Source: Bacillota bacterium
GTDB taxonomy: Bacteria > Bacillota > Clostridia > Oscillospirales > Oscillospiraceae
DNA: 25,236 nucleotides
Reading direction: 5' to 3'
NCBI GenBank assembly: GCA_023395775.1
Contig: JAEWYA010000180.1
Span: forward strand, 1-25,236
Position 1 is the first letter of the stretch. The number at the start of each line of letters is the position of its first letter. The notes under the pieces are model-generated. The model saw only the letters and a list, made by a program, of their open reading frames with translations, searched no databases and had not been told where the DNA came from. Shown piece by piece: positions 6,867 to 13,907 of this stretch. The translations under genes and the position numbers were made by a program.

Positions 6867-7133
6867 ATGACGAAGAAAGAACGCTTTCACAAAATCGCGG
6901 TGGCGAGAACGCAGACAGTTCTGGACGATATGAATCTGCTCTCGTACTGTTCGCGAACAGCAAAGACGATAGCCATTACACTGCTCTCCTTGCTCGTAAA
7001 ATATGCTGCCATGAATCTGAAAGAGTTAGCAACATGGGTGGGGAATAGCCCCTATTTCTCAGTTTCGGCTCGTATTTGCCCGTTATACACAAAGAACCGT
7101 CGCTCTCGTAGCTTGAGAACAACGGTTCCTTGA
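6867..7133 (+). pseudogene. Truncated small element protein fused to IS end
   Basis: The ATG at 6867 is preceded by AAAGGA at suitable spacing. The first ~29 residues (MTKKERFHKIAVARTQTVLD onward, to LLSYCS) look like the N-terminus of a small protein I associate with conjugative elements, but I cannot name it. From about 6973 the DNA matches the 3' part of an IS1182-like transposase: the in-frame segment YAAMNLKELATW corresponds to FAAMNLKKLAKW in the second remnant at 20184-21019. The 88-aa frame is therefore a chimera made by IS-mediated damage. A short product could be translated but is unlikely to be functional. Confidence 0.5.
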
Positions 7134-7190
7134 CAGGCTGAAGAGCGCCCCGTAATTCAGAAAAGGATTACGGGGCGCTCTTTATAATTT
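6973..7190 (+). mobile_element. 3' remnant of an IS1182-like element
   Basis: The segment aligns by eye with the reverse complement of 20101-20360. Shared blocks are TGCTGCCATGAATCTGAAA, then TACACNAAG, then GGTTC-TTGACAG-CTGA, and finally a GCGCC-rich hairpin at the end. Only the last part of the transposase gene and the terminal hairpin are left. It is oriented left to right, opposite to the remnant at 20105-21019. The left boundary is approximate. Confidence 0.62.
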
Positions 7191-7192
7191 TG
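7141..7192 (+). terminator. IS-borne intrinsic terminator
   Basis: AAGAGCGCCCCGTAAT (7141-7156) and its complement (7167-7182) form a perfect 16-bp stem with a 10-nt loop, followed by TATAATTTT. It corresponds to the hairpin ending the other IS remnant (20131-20162). It would stop plus-strand transcription before the catabolic island. Confidence 0.8.
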
Positions 7193-7227
7193 CATTGAAG
7201 CAGGTGTGCAGTGATCACATTTCGCTT

Positions 7228-7404
7228 TTACCGGCAGCACTCACAGGCATAGGTTTTGCTGCTATTCTCATTTTGGCGCCACAGATATCTCCGGAAGGAA
7301 GAACCGCAACTGCACCGCAGCTTTGTGCACCATATGGACGGGTCCCCTTCCACCCAAATTTTCTTGGTGTTCCGCCTGCACTTTTTAGGTGGGCGCTATA
7401 AAAA
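7228..7404 (-). pseudogene. Cys-rich zinc-ribbon-like remnant
   Basis: An open minus-strand frame of about 58 codons, ending at a TAA (7230-7228), has no usable start codon. It reads KKIWVEGDPSIWCTKLRC, then SCGSSFRRYLWRQNE, then SSKTYACECCR and stop. The CxCG...CxCC pattern with basic and aromatic residues between resembles a zinc ribbon, perhaps the end of a recombinase or element protein. It is bounded upstream by a TAG just below the regulator gene's stop. I regard it as a broken gene fragment. The family is a guess. Confidence 0.3.
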
Positions 7405-9189
7405 CTACACATTCCGGGTCAGCCGCCAGAGAGTTGTCCGGCTGATGCCGAGTCTCTTGGCCGCGGCGGTCTGGTTCCCTCCTGTTTCCTCTAATACGCG
7501 CAGTGCCACGTCCCGGCTGATCTCGTCCAGTGTGCGGTTCAAATCCAGCGGGGTGGCCGCGTTCTCTGCGCACGCCGAAAACGCGCCTACATGCCGTTCC
7601 TTTTTCAGCAGGTTCCGGACACTTTCGGCGGTAATAATTTGTCCTTCAGCAGTGACAGCCAGCTCCCCGATGACGCGCCGGAATTGTGTATAATTGTATG
7701 GCCAGGAGAAGCTTTTGAGCATGCCGATGGCCTCCGGCTCCGCGCCCACGATCTGGTGTGCCAGCTCTACGTTCAGATGGCTCAAAGTCAGATTCACCAT
7801 CGGAGGAATTCGGTCGGACTGGCTGCGCAGCGGCGGCAGATATAGTGACAGGCAGCACAGCTTGTCCATAATCTCCGCTCCGGCCGGCGTGATGTACTCC
7901 CCCGGCTGGCACACACAGGAAAAAATTACCCGATTGCGCCGGCACACCTCCATTTCTGACAAAGCCGCCAACAGCTGGCTCCGCCGCTCGGCTGTCAGCA
8001 CATCCACGCTGGAAAAGTACAGGGTGTTCCCCTCATCCGCCAGGGGGGAATTGTGGTGTTCCAGCAAAAACACCCAGCTTTTTTCATTGAGGAGGCTGCA
8101 ATTGACGGATACCAGCGGATTATTCTTAAAAGTACTGCGCAGGTAGATCACACTGACCAAAGGCTCCTTGCCGGTGCCGTCCTCCCCGGCCACCATGACC
8201 GGCGCGGCGCTTTGATTCACCCGGGTAATCTCCCCCTGCTGGTCGCCCACGGTACCCGCAAAGCTGAAAATGCTGTTATAAAACGCGTTCTCTGCCTCCG
8301 TGTTGGTCAGGAAGCGAATCCCCATCTGTCCGGAGGAAATGGGCGACTTGCGGGCGGCGAAGAAAAACGCCGTGCAGGACAGGTTTCCTGCCGAAATGCG
8401 CTGGGCCCGAATGGAATAGAGCATTCCGTTCAGATTGCGGGTAATGCGCCGCTGCGTCTTCCCCTGGATCAGCGGGATTTCCCGGTGAAGCAGCTCCAGA
8501 ACATCAGCCGCCGGCTCTTCCAGGGTGGAGAAAAACAAGCCGCCGTCGTCGCCAAACACTACGGTTTGGCCGATCTGGCCTCGAATGACCTGGCGAAAGA
8601 ATTGGTTTTCATCCCGCAGGCGCTTCTGATTCCGGGCAAAGTCCAGTGCCTGCTCAAAGGCGCGGCGGATGCTGTCCAGCCCGGAGGTAATCAGGAATGA
8701 GTTCATCCCCAGCCGCTTGGCTGTGGTGTTGGCAATCATGTCGCACAAAATGGCCTGATAGTTGTCGTTTTGTAGCTGGCGAAGGGTGGGTTCCACCATG
8801 TCGGCGGATTCAATTGTAAAAATATCCACATCATAGCCCAGCAGGTCGCACAGCAGCCGGGCGTTTCCTGTGATATTGGAAAAGGAAACCATGGCCGTCC
8901 GGCCGCTCACCCCGTCCGCCAGCTTAACGGCACACAGGATGTCGTACATGGAGACCTCGATCTCAATTACCGGTAGGGAGAGCTGACGCAGCAGCTTGGC
9001 CGTGCCGCCGCGGGAAATTACCACGTCGTAATTACCGTGAAAGCTGCTCCGGGCAATTTCCACACCCTGCTCCAGATCGCCTACAAACAGCGTCAGGCCG
9101 ATCTGCGGGTAGTCTGCCGCCAGTGAAGACATCAGAGTTTTCATCCCCTCGTAGGGCGCGATGCCCAGTACGCGCAACTGCTTCTTCAT
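7405..9189 (-). CDS. PrpR-N sensor, degenerate AAA+ and Fis-type HTH regulator
   Basis: This 594-aa regulator has an N-terminal PrpR-type sensor domain (about 5-185; SRGGTAKLLRQ, then PVIEIEVSMYDIL), a middle PAS-like region, an AAA+ domain and a C-terminal Fis-type helix-turn-helix (GGNQTAAAKRLGISRTTLWR, 570-589). The Walker A is GEDGTGKE (335-342). The Walker B region is altered (NTLYFSSVDVL), and the GAFTGA loop that contacts sigma-54 is absent from the shortened segment 362-388. It therefore probably does not activate sigma-54 promoters. The ATG at 9189 has GGAGG 5 nt upstream. It is divergent from the acid-sugar operon, which it most likely controls, perhaps by sensing an acid intermediate. 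Confidence 0.87.
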   Translation of the reverse strand: MKKQLRVLGIAPYEGMKTLMSSLAADYPQIGLTLFVGDLEQGVEIARSSFHGNYDVVISRGGTAKLLRQLSLPVIEIEVSMYDILCAVKLADGVSGRTAMVSFSNITGNARLLCDLLGYDVDIFTIESADMVEPTLRQLQNDNYQAILCDMIANTTAKRLGMNSFLITSGLDSIRRAFEQALDFARNQKRLRDENQFFRQVIRGQIGQTVVFGDDGGLFFSTLEEPAADVLELLHREIPLIQGKTQRRITRNLNGMLYSIRAQRISAGNLSCTAFFFAARKSPISSGQMGIRFLTNTEAENAFYNSIFSFAGTVGDQQGEITRVNQSAAPVMVAGEDGTGKEPLVSVIYLRSTFKNNPLVSVNCSLLNEKSWVFLLEHHNSPLADEGNTLYFSSVDVLTAERRSQLLAALSEMEVCRRNRVIFSCVCQPGEYITPAGAEIMDKLCCLSLYLPPLRSQSDRIPPMVNLTLSHLNVELAHQIVGAEPEAIGMLKSFSWPYNYTQFRRVIGELAVTAEGQIITAESVRNLLKKERHVGAFSACAENAATPLDLNRTLDEISRDVALRVLEETGGNQTAAAKRLGISRTTLWRLTRNV

Positions 9190-9220
9190 AAGCGCCTCCG
9201 TGTGTTTTATATTTAAACAT

Positions 9221-9251
9221 ATTATAACAAATTCACAAAAACAATGCAATC
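9221..9251 (-). promoter_or_regulatory. Promoter of the PrpR-type regulator with GATTGCAT box
   Basis: On the minus strand, GATTGCAT (9251-9244) is followed by 17 bp and TATAAT (9226-9221). TTGCAT would serve as a weak -35 box. The same box and spacing occur in the divergent promoter at 9297-9327, so GATTGCAT is probably a binding site shared by both promoters. The AT-rich context fits a regulated divergent promoter. Confidence 0.6.
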
Positions 9252-9296
9252 ATTTTTAGATGTGATTCAAAAATAAACAATATAGTAAGAAAAAAA

Positions 9297-9327
9297 GATT
9301 GCATACCATGTAAAACTCTTGTAGAAT
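9297..9327 (+). promoter_or_regulatory. Promoter of the acid-sugar operon with GATTGCAT box
   Basis: GATTGCAT (9297-9304) is followed by exactly 17 bp and TAGAAT (9322-9327). TTGCAT is a poor -35 box, suggesting that an activator is needed. The box is the inverted copy of the one at 9244-9251; the two box centres are 53 bp apart, about five helical turns. No convincing sigma-54 -24/-12 element is seen. Confidence 0.6.
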
Positions 9328-9347
9328 GAAACAAAAGAAAGCCAAAC

Positions 9348-9368
9348 TTATAAATATAAAATTTATAA
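9348..9368. repeat. AT-rich inverted repeat in operon leader
   Basis: TTATAAAT (9348-9355) and ATTTATAA (9361-9368) are perfect inverted repeats separated by ATAAA. The site lies shortly downstream of the predicted transcription start near 9334. A good Shine-Dalgarno sequence, GAGGAG (9381-9386), follows but has no start codon at a useful distance. It could be an operator or a regulatory leader hairpin. Confidence 0.4.
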
Positions 9369-9443
9369 AGGTTATACAGCGAGGAGAATCTTAAAAATTT
9401 TGGTTTTATGTGTTTCAAAAATTAGCTTTGGTTGGGTGCTTAC

Positions 9444-10718
9444 ATGGTAAAGTTGCTTATAATTGCAGATGATTTTACAGGTGCGCTGGACACCGGGGTG
9501 CAGTTTGCCGCATACGGCACCAAAACGCTGGTGGAGACAGGCCCAATGTACGACTTCTCCCAGTTGGCCGCCGGAACGGAGGTACTGGTACTCAACGCCG
9601 AGACACGCCACCTGCCCCCTGGCCGGGCCTACACTGTGGTGTATCGAGTCGTACGGGAGGCCAGAAATGCCGGTATCCCTTACATATATAAGAAGACGGA
9701 CTCCGCCCTGCGGGGAAACATCGGCAGTGAGCTGGCTGCCGCTATGGACGCGGCGGAGCTGGATCGGATGGCTTTTGTTCCAGCCTTCCCTGTCATGGGG
9801 CGAATTACACGGGGTGGTGTTCATTATGTGGATGGCATTCCCGTAGCCCAGAGCGTTTTTGGCCGGGACCCCTTCGAGCCGGTGCGTTTTTCGGACATTC
9901 GGAAAATCGTCGCCGCTCAGACGGACCTCCCGGTAGTGCTGCATCTAAAAACTGACTCCACCCGGGCGTGGAGTCGGCCGGGCATTCAGCTTTACGACGC
10001 GGATTCTGACGGGGATCTGTGGGAAATTGCCCGGGACCTGACACTGGAGAGCCTGCGTCTATCAGCCGGTTGCGCCGGGTTTGCCACCGTGCTGGACGAG
10101 TTGCTGAAGCTGCGGGGAAAACCGGCCGGAATTCCCCCGCTGATCCCCGCGCTGTTTGTGGTGTGCGGCAGTGTCAATCCCGTGACACAGAAGCAGCTGA
10201 AAACAGCGGAACTAAACGGCTTTTCCAGATTCTGCCTGGGCCCTCTGGAAAAATTGGACCCCCTATGGCTGGAAAGCGCCCGCTGCGAACAGGCGGTGCG
10301 GGGCTGGCTGGACACCGCCGGCCGCAACCGCTGCTGTATTCTGGATTCCAACGACTCGGACGACGGTACGGAAACCGACGCCTTTATACGGCTCCGCGGC
10401 CTGACAAAAGAGCAGGTGCGGCTGCGCATTTCGGAAGCGCTGGCAACCCTGACGCGGCGAATGGTGGACGGCGGCCTGAAAGCAACGCTGATGTGCACCG
10501 GCGGCGACACGCTGCTGGCGCTGATGCGGGAGATGGGCGTCACGGAGCTGACTCCAGTGTGCGAGCTGTCTCCCGGTGTCGTGTTGTCTGCCTTTGCCTA
10601 TCAGGGCAAATCCATTCACATAATTTCAAAATCCGGTGGGTTTGGCGCACCGGATCTGCTGTGCAGTCTGGCTGCCCTCGCAGGCGCCACTGAGCAGGGA
10701 AAGGAACACTTATGCTGA
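9444..10718 (+). CDS. Four-carbon acid sugar kinase (DUF1537), DtnK-like
   Basis: This 424-aa protein has the two-domain DUF1537 fold. The N-terminal substrate domain opens with LLIIADDFTGALDTGVQF. The C-terminal nucleotide domain shows VVCGSVNPVTQKQL (about 234-247), GGDTLL and SKSGGFGAPDLL near the end. The family phosphorylates acid sugars such as D-threonate, D-erythronate and L-threonate at the 4-OH. A PdxA2-like gene three positions downstream matches the known D-threonate/D-erythronate pairing. The ATG at 9444 has only a weak ribosome site (GGTTGGG); a TTG at 9432 is no better. The gene overlaps the next one (ATGCTGA, 10712-10718). The substrate is inferred. Confidence 0.88.
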   Translation: MVKLLIIADDFTGALDTGVQFAAYGTKTLVETGPMYDFSQLAAGTEVLVLNAETRHLPPGRAYTVVYRVVREARNAGIPYIYKKTDSALRGNIGSELAAAMDAAELDRMAFVPAFPVMGRITRGGVHYVDGIPVAQSVFGRDPFEPVRFSDIRKIVAAQTDLPVVLHLKTDSTRAWSRPGIQLYDADSDGDLWEIARDLTLESLRLSAGCAGFATVLDELLKLRGKPAGIPPLIPALFVVCGSVNPVTQKQLKTAELNGFSRFCLGPLEKLDPLWLESARCEQAVRGWLDTAGRNRCCILDSNDSDDGTETDAFIRLRGLTKEQVRLRISEALATLTRRMVDGGLKATLMCTGGDTLLALMREMGVTELTPVCELSPGVVLSAFAYQGKSIHIISKSGGFGAPDLLCSLAALAGATEQGKEHLC

Positions 10719-11866
10719 CAAAATACAATTTGAAACTGCCTCACGCCGTCTTCAGCGGCGAGGACGCGCTGGAAAACATTCCGGCGATTCTGGCTGAAAA
10801 TGCCGTCCGCCGTCTGGCGGTGTTTACCGACAAGGGGATCGAGGGCGCGGGCCTTTTGGAGCTGCCCATGTCTCAGATCCGCAAAGCCGGCGTCGAGATC
10901 ATCCTGCTGGATGATTTGCCCGCGGAGCCGTCCTACCTGGAGGCCCAGAAGCTGGTAGACCAGTGCAAGACCAGCGGAGCGGACTTCATTATGGCCGTGG
11001 GCGGCGGCAGCGTTATGGACACCGCCAAGCTTGCCAGTATTCTGATGACGGACGAATACGGAGTACGGGAGCTGCTGGAGACACCGGGCCGCGCGCACAA
11101 ATGTATGAAGACCCTCATGATCCCCACCACTGCCGGGACCGGTTCCGAGGCAACCCCAAATGCCATTGTAGCCGTTCCGGAAAAGCAGCTGAAAATCGGT
11201 ATTGTCAACGCCGAGATGATCGCAGATTACGTGATTCTGGACGCGGAGATGATCCGCAAGCTCCCTCGGAAAATCGCGGCAGCCACCGGGGTGGACGCTT
11301 TGGCCCACGCCATCGAGTGCTTCACCGGCAACAAGGCCAACCCCTTCAGCGACCTGTACGCCATGGGTGCGCTGGAGATGATTCTGGGTAACATCGAGCG
11401 GGCCTGCGACGATCCCGAGGCCATGGACGCCAAGCGGCAGATGCAGATTGCCAGCTTCTATGCCGGAATTGCTATCACCGCCGCTGGTACCACCGCCGTC
11501 CACGCCCTGAGCTATCCCCTGGGCGGAAAATACCACATCGCCCACGGCGTATCTAACGCAATTATGCTGGCTCCCGTGATGCGGTTCAACGAGCCCGCCT
11601 GCCGGGATCGGCTCTCCGTGGTGTACGACCGCTGCTTCCGGGGGAATGCGCAGACGCAGGAGGAAAAAAGTGCCGCCGTCATCGCCCGTTTGGAGGGGAT
11701 CGTAAAGCACCTGAACATTCCCACCAGCCTCCAGGAGTTCGGTGTGCCGAAGGAGGACCTGGAGGATCTGGTCCGCTCCGGCATGGAGGTGCAGCGCCTG
11801 CTGGTGAACAATCCCCGTTTGGTTACCGCCGACGACGCGCGTCGGCTCTATCAGGAAGTTCTTTAA
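10712..11866 (+). CDS. Iron-containing alcohol dehydrogenase
   Basis: This 384-aa group III alcohol dehydrogenase has the NAD-binding GGGSVMD (97-103), the family signature PTTAGTGSEAT (138-148) and metal ligands D195 and H199 (GVDALAHAIE), H264 (TTAVHALSYP) and H278 (HIAHGVSN). Such enzymes interconvert aldehydes and alcohols. Related enzymes act on lactaldehyde, glycolaldehyde, 4-hydroxybutyrate or hydroxyacids. Its start overlaps the kinase stop by 7 nt, with AAGGA upstream, so both are in one operon. In this context it may reduce an aldehyde released by the aldolase encoded next, or oxidise a hydroxyacid. The substrate cannot be read from sequence. Confidence 0.92.
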   Translation: MLTKYNLKLPHAVFSGEDALENIPAILAENAVRRLAVFTDKGIEGAGLLELPMSQIRKAGVEIILLDDLPAEPSYLEAQKLVDQCKTSGADFIMAVGGGSVMDTAKLASILMTDEYGVRELLETPGRAHKCMKTLMIPTTAGTGSEATPNAIVAVPEKQLKIGIVNAEMIADYVILDAEMIRKLPRKIAAATGVDALAHAIECFTGNKANPFSDLYAMGALEMILGNIERACDDPEAMDAKRQMQIASFYAGIAITAAGTTAVHALSYPLGGKYHIAHGVSNAIMLAPVMRFNEPACRDRLSVVYDRCFRGNAQTQEEKSAAVIARLEGIVKHLNIPTSLQEFGVPKEDLEDLVRSGMEVQRLLVNNPRLVTADDARRLYQEVL

Positions 11867-11877
11867 AGGAGACTGAG

Positions 11878-12783
11878 ATGAAAAAAGTGGAAATCAAAGG
11901 CATTATCCCGCCGATCATCACCCCAATGGACGAAGACGAGCGTATTAACGTACCCGTACTTCGTCAGCAGGTCGAACGGCAGTTGGAAAACGGCGTCCAT
12001 GCGCTGTTCTGCTTTGGCACCAACGGTGAGGGCTATATTCTCAGCGCGACGGAAAAGCAGCTGATTCTGGAAACCGTTGTAGCGCAGGTTTGCGGACGGG
12101 TTCCTGTCTACGCCGGCACCGGATGCATCTCCACCAGAGAGACCATCGAACAGAGCAAAATGGCGCAGAACGCCGGCGCGGATGTTCTGAGTATCATCAC
12201 GCCCAGTTTTGCCGCAGCCAGCCAGAATGAACTCTACGCCCATTATGCGGCGGTGGCGGAAGCGGTAGATATGCCGATCGTGCTCTACAATATCCCCGCC
12301 CGTACAGGAAACGCGCTGCAGCCCACCACGGTTGGAAAACTTGCCAAAAACTATGAAAATATCGTTGGGGCCAAGGATTCCAGCGGTAGCTTCGACAACA
12401 TTTTGCAGTACATCGAACAGACCCGAGACCTCGGAACATTCAGCGTCCTGTCCGGAAACGACAGTCTGATCCTGTGGACCCTCCTGGCCGGCGGTACTGG
12501 CGGTATTGCCGGATGTGCCAATGTCTACCCCCGTACCATGGCCTCCATCTACGATTGCTTTGTAGCGGGCGATATCAAAAAGGCCCGAGAGTATCAGGAC
12601 AGCATCCGTTCGTTCCGCGGCTGCTTTAAATACGGAAACCCCAACACCGTGGTCAAAAAAGCGGTGGCATTGTTGGGCTACAACGTGGGCGAATGCCGCG
12701 CACCGTTCAATCAGCTGCCGGAGGAAGGCGTAGAGGCATTGAAGAAGGTGCTGCAGGAGAATGCCTCTAAGGGCGTGCACTGA
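11878..12783 (+). CDS. NAL/DHDPS-family aldolase (first copy)
   Basis: This 301-aa class I aldolase of the dihydrodipicolinate synthase/N-acetylneuraminate lyase superfamily has the Schiff-base lysine K166 (GAKDSSG), catalytic Y137 (YNIPARTGN) and the substrate-carboxylate loop GTNGE (47-51). True DapA proteins usually read GTTGE, so a catabolic role on a 2-keto(-3-deoxy) acid is more likely than lysine biosynthesis. It would release or consume pyruvate. It lies 11 nt after the alcohol dehydrogenase gene behind AGGAGA. A second, divergent copy is encoded at 24100-25008. The substrate is unknown. Confidence 0.9.
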   Translation: MKKVEIKGIIPPIITPMDEDERINVPVLRQQVERQLENGVHALFCFGTNGEGYILSATEKQLILETVVAQVCGRVPVYAGTGCISTRETIEQSKMAQNAGADVLSIITPSFAAASQNELYAHYAAVAEAVDMPIVLYNIPARTGNALQPTTVGKLAKNYENIVGAKDSSGSFDNILQYIEQTRDLGTFSVLSGNDSLILWTLLAGGTGGIAGCANVYPRTMASIYDCFVAGDIKKAREYQDSIRSFRGCFKYGNPNTVVKKAVALLGYNVGECRAPFNQLPEEGVEALKKVLQENASKGVH

Positions 12784-12796
12784 GGAGGAAGAGAAC

Positions 12797-13879
12797 ATGA
12801 ATCAGCTTCCGATCCTTGGTATCTCCATGGGCGACCCCTTTGGCAATGGGCCGGAAATCTCCGTCAAGGCCCTCGCCGATTCGGCAATCTATGAGCGCTG
12901 CTGTCCCTTGATCGTGGGTGACGCAAGCTGCATGGAGTACGCTGCCCGGGTAGCAAGGGCCGTCTCCGGCATTGAAGTTGCGATTCATCCCATTCATTCC
13001 GTATCCCAGGCAAAATTTCAGCCCGGTACCATCGATGTGTACGATCTGGGACTGATTGCCTCCGCTGATATCCCCGGCAGTCCGGACGCTCCCGCGCCTT
13101 TCGGCTTGGGCGCCACAAAGCTGGGCGGTGAGGCTTCCTTCCAGTATGTGAAGACCGTCATCGAGCTGGCAATGGCCGGCGATGTGGATGCCACCGTTAC
13201 AAACGCCATCAGCAAAGAGGCCATCAACATGGCTGGCCACCACTACAGCGGTCACACCGAGATTTACGCCGACTTCACCCATACGTCCAAATACACCATG
13301 ATGCTGGCCCACGAGGATCTGCGGGTGGTGCACGTATCCACCCACGTCTCGCTGCGGCAGGCCTGTGACCTTGTAAAAAAGGAGCGGGTGCTGGATGTCA
13401 TCCACATTGCGGACGCGGGGTGCCGCGCCATCGGAATTGCGCATCCAAAAATCGGCGTCGCGGGGCTGAATCCCCACTGCGGGGAGAATGGAATGTTCGG
13501 CACCGAGGAGATTGAGGAAATCCAGCCGGCCATCGACGCGGCGCTGGCCGAGGGGATCAATATTCCGGAAAAGAAGCCCACTCCGCCCGACACCGTATTC
13601 TCCAAAGCGCTGGGGGGCTGGTACGACATCGTGGTGGTCATGTATCACGATCAGGGCCACATTCCCCTGAAGGTCAAGGGCTTCGTCTATAACAAGGACG
13701 AGGGGCACTGGGACGCGGTCGCGGGCGTGAACGTGACGCTGGGTCTGCCCATCATCCGGGCAAGCGTGGATCACGGCACCGGCTTCGGCCACGCCGGCAA
13801 CGGCGGTGCCAACCAACTGAGCCTGGTGAACGCAATGGATTATGGCATCCGCATGGCGAATGCGAAAGCGAAAGAGTAG
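12797..13879 (+). CDS. PdxA2-like 4-phospho-acid-sugar dehydrogenase
   Basis: This 360-aa PdxA-family protein has divalent-metal ligands H153 (GHTE), H183 (STHVSL) and H284 (MYHDQGHIP), the NPHCGE motif (225-230) and RASVDHGTG near the end. The N-terminal motif is GDPFGNGPE in place of the usual GDPAGIGPE. PdxA2 proteins next to DUF1537 kinases oxidise D-threonate or D-erythronate 4-phosphate with decarboxylation to dihydroxyacetone phosphate. Vitamin B6 synthesis is unlikely because no other pyridoxal genes are present. The ATG at 12797 follows GAGGAGGAAGAGAAC, 13 nt after the aldolase stop. Confidence 0.9.
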   Translation: MNQLPILGISMGDPFGNGPEISVKALADSAIYERCCPLIVGDASCMEYAARVARAVSGIEVAIHPIHSVSQAKFQPGTIDVYDLGLIASADIPGSPDAPAPFGLGATKLGGEASFQYVKTVIELAMAGDVDATVTNAISKEAINMAGHHYSGHTEIYADFTHTSKYTMMLAHEDLRVVHVSTHVSLRQACDLVKKERVLDVIHIADAGCRAIGIAHPKIGVAGLNPHCGENGMFGTEEIEEIQPAIDAALAEGINIPEKKPTPPDTVFSKALGGWYDIVVVMYHDQGHIPLKVKGFVYNKDEGHWDAVAGVNVTLGLPIIRASVDHGTGFGHAGNGGANQLSLVNAMDYGIRMANAKAKE

Positions 13880-13907
13880 CAGTTTTCTGAAAAGAGGAGA
13901 TTGTTTC

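Noticed and set aside
6800..7048. 82-aa plus-strand ORF overlapping the small element ORF
   Set aside because: No ribosome binding site; its only protein-like part is a short frameshifted piece of the transposase remnant.
7195..7401. 68-aa plus-strand ORF after the IS hairpin
   Set aside because: No ribosome binding site and no recognisable family; the opposite strand carries a more protein-like Cys-rich frame.
9421..9446. Sigma-54 -24/-12 promoter for the acid-sugar operon
   Set aside because: The GG and GC elements near TTGGTTGGGTGC have the wrong spacing, and the regulator lacks a GAFTGA loop.
10616..11710. 364-aa minus-strand frame opposite the alcohol dehydrogenase
   Set aside because: Mirror of the real gene, which has a full catalytic motif set and operon overlaps.
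11878..12783. Lysine-biosynthesis DapA
   Set aside because: The loop reads GTNGE rather than GTTGE and the gene lies inside a catabolic operon; a 2-keto acid aldolase is more likely.
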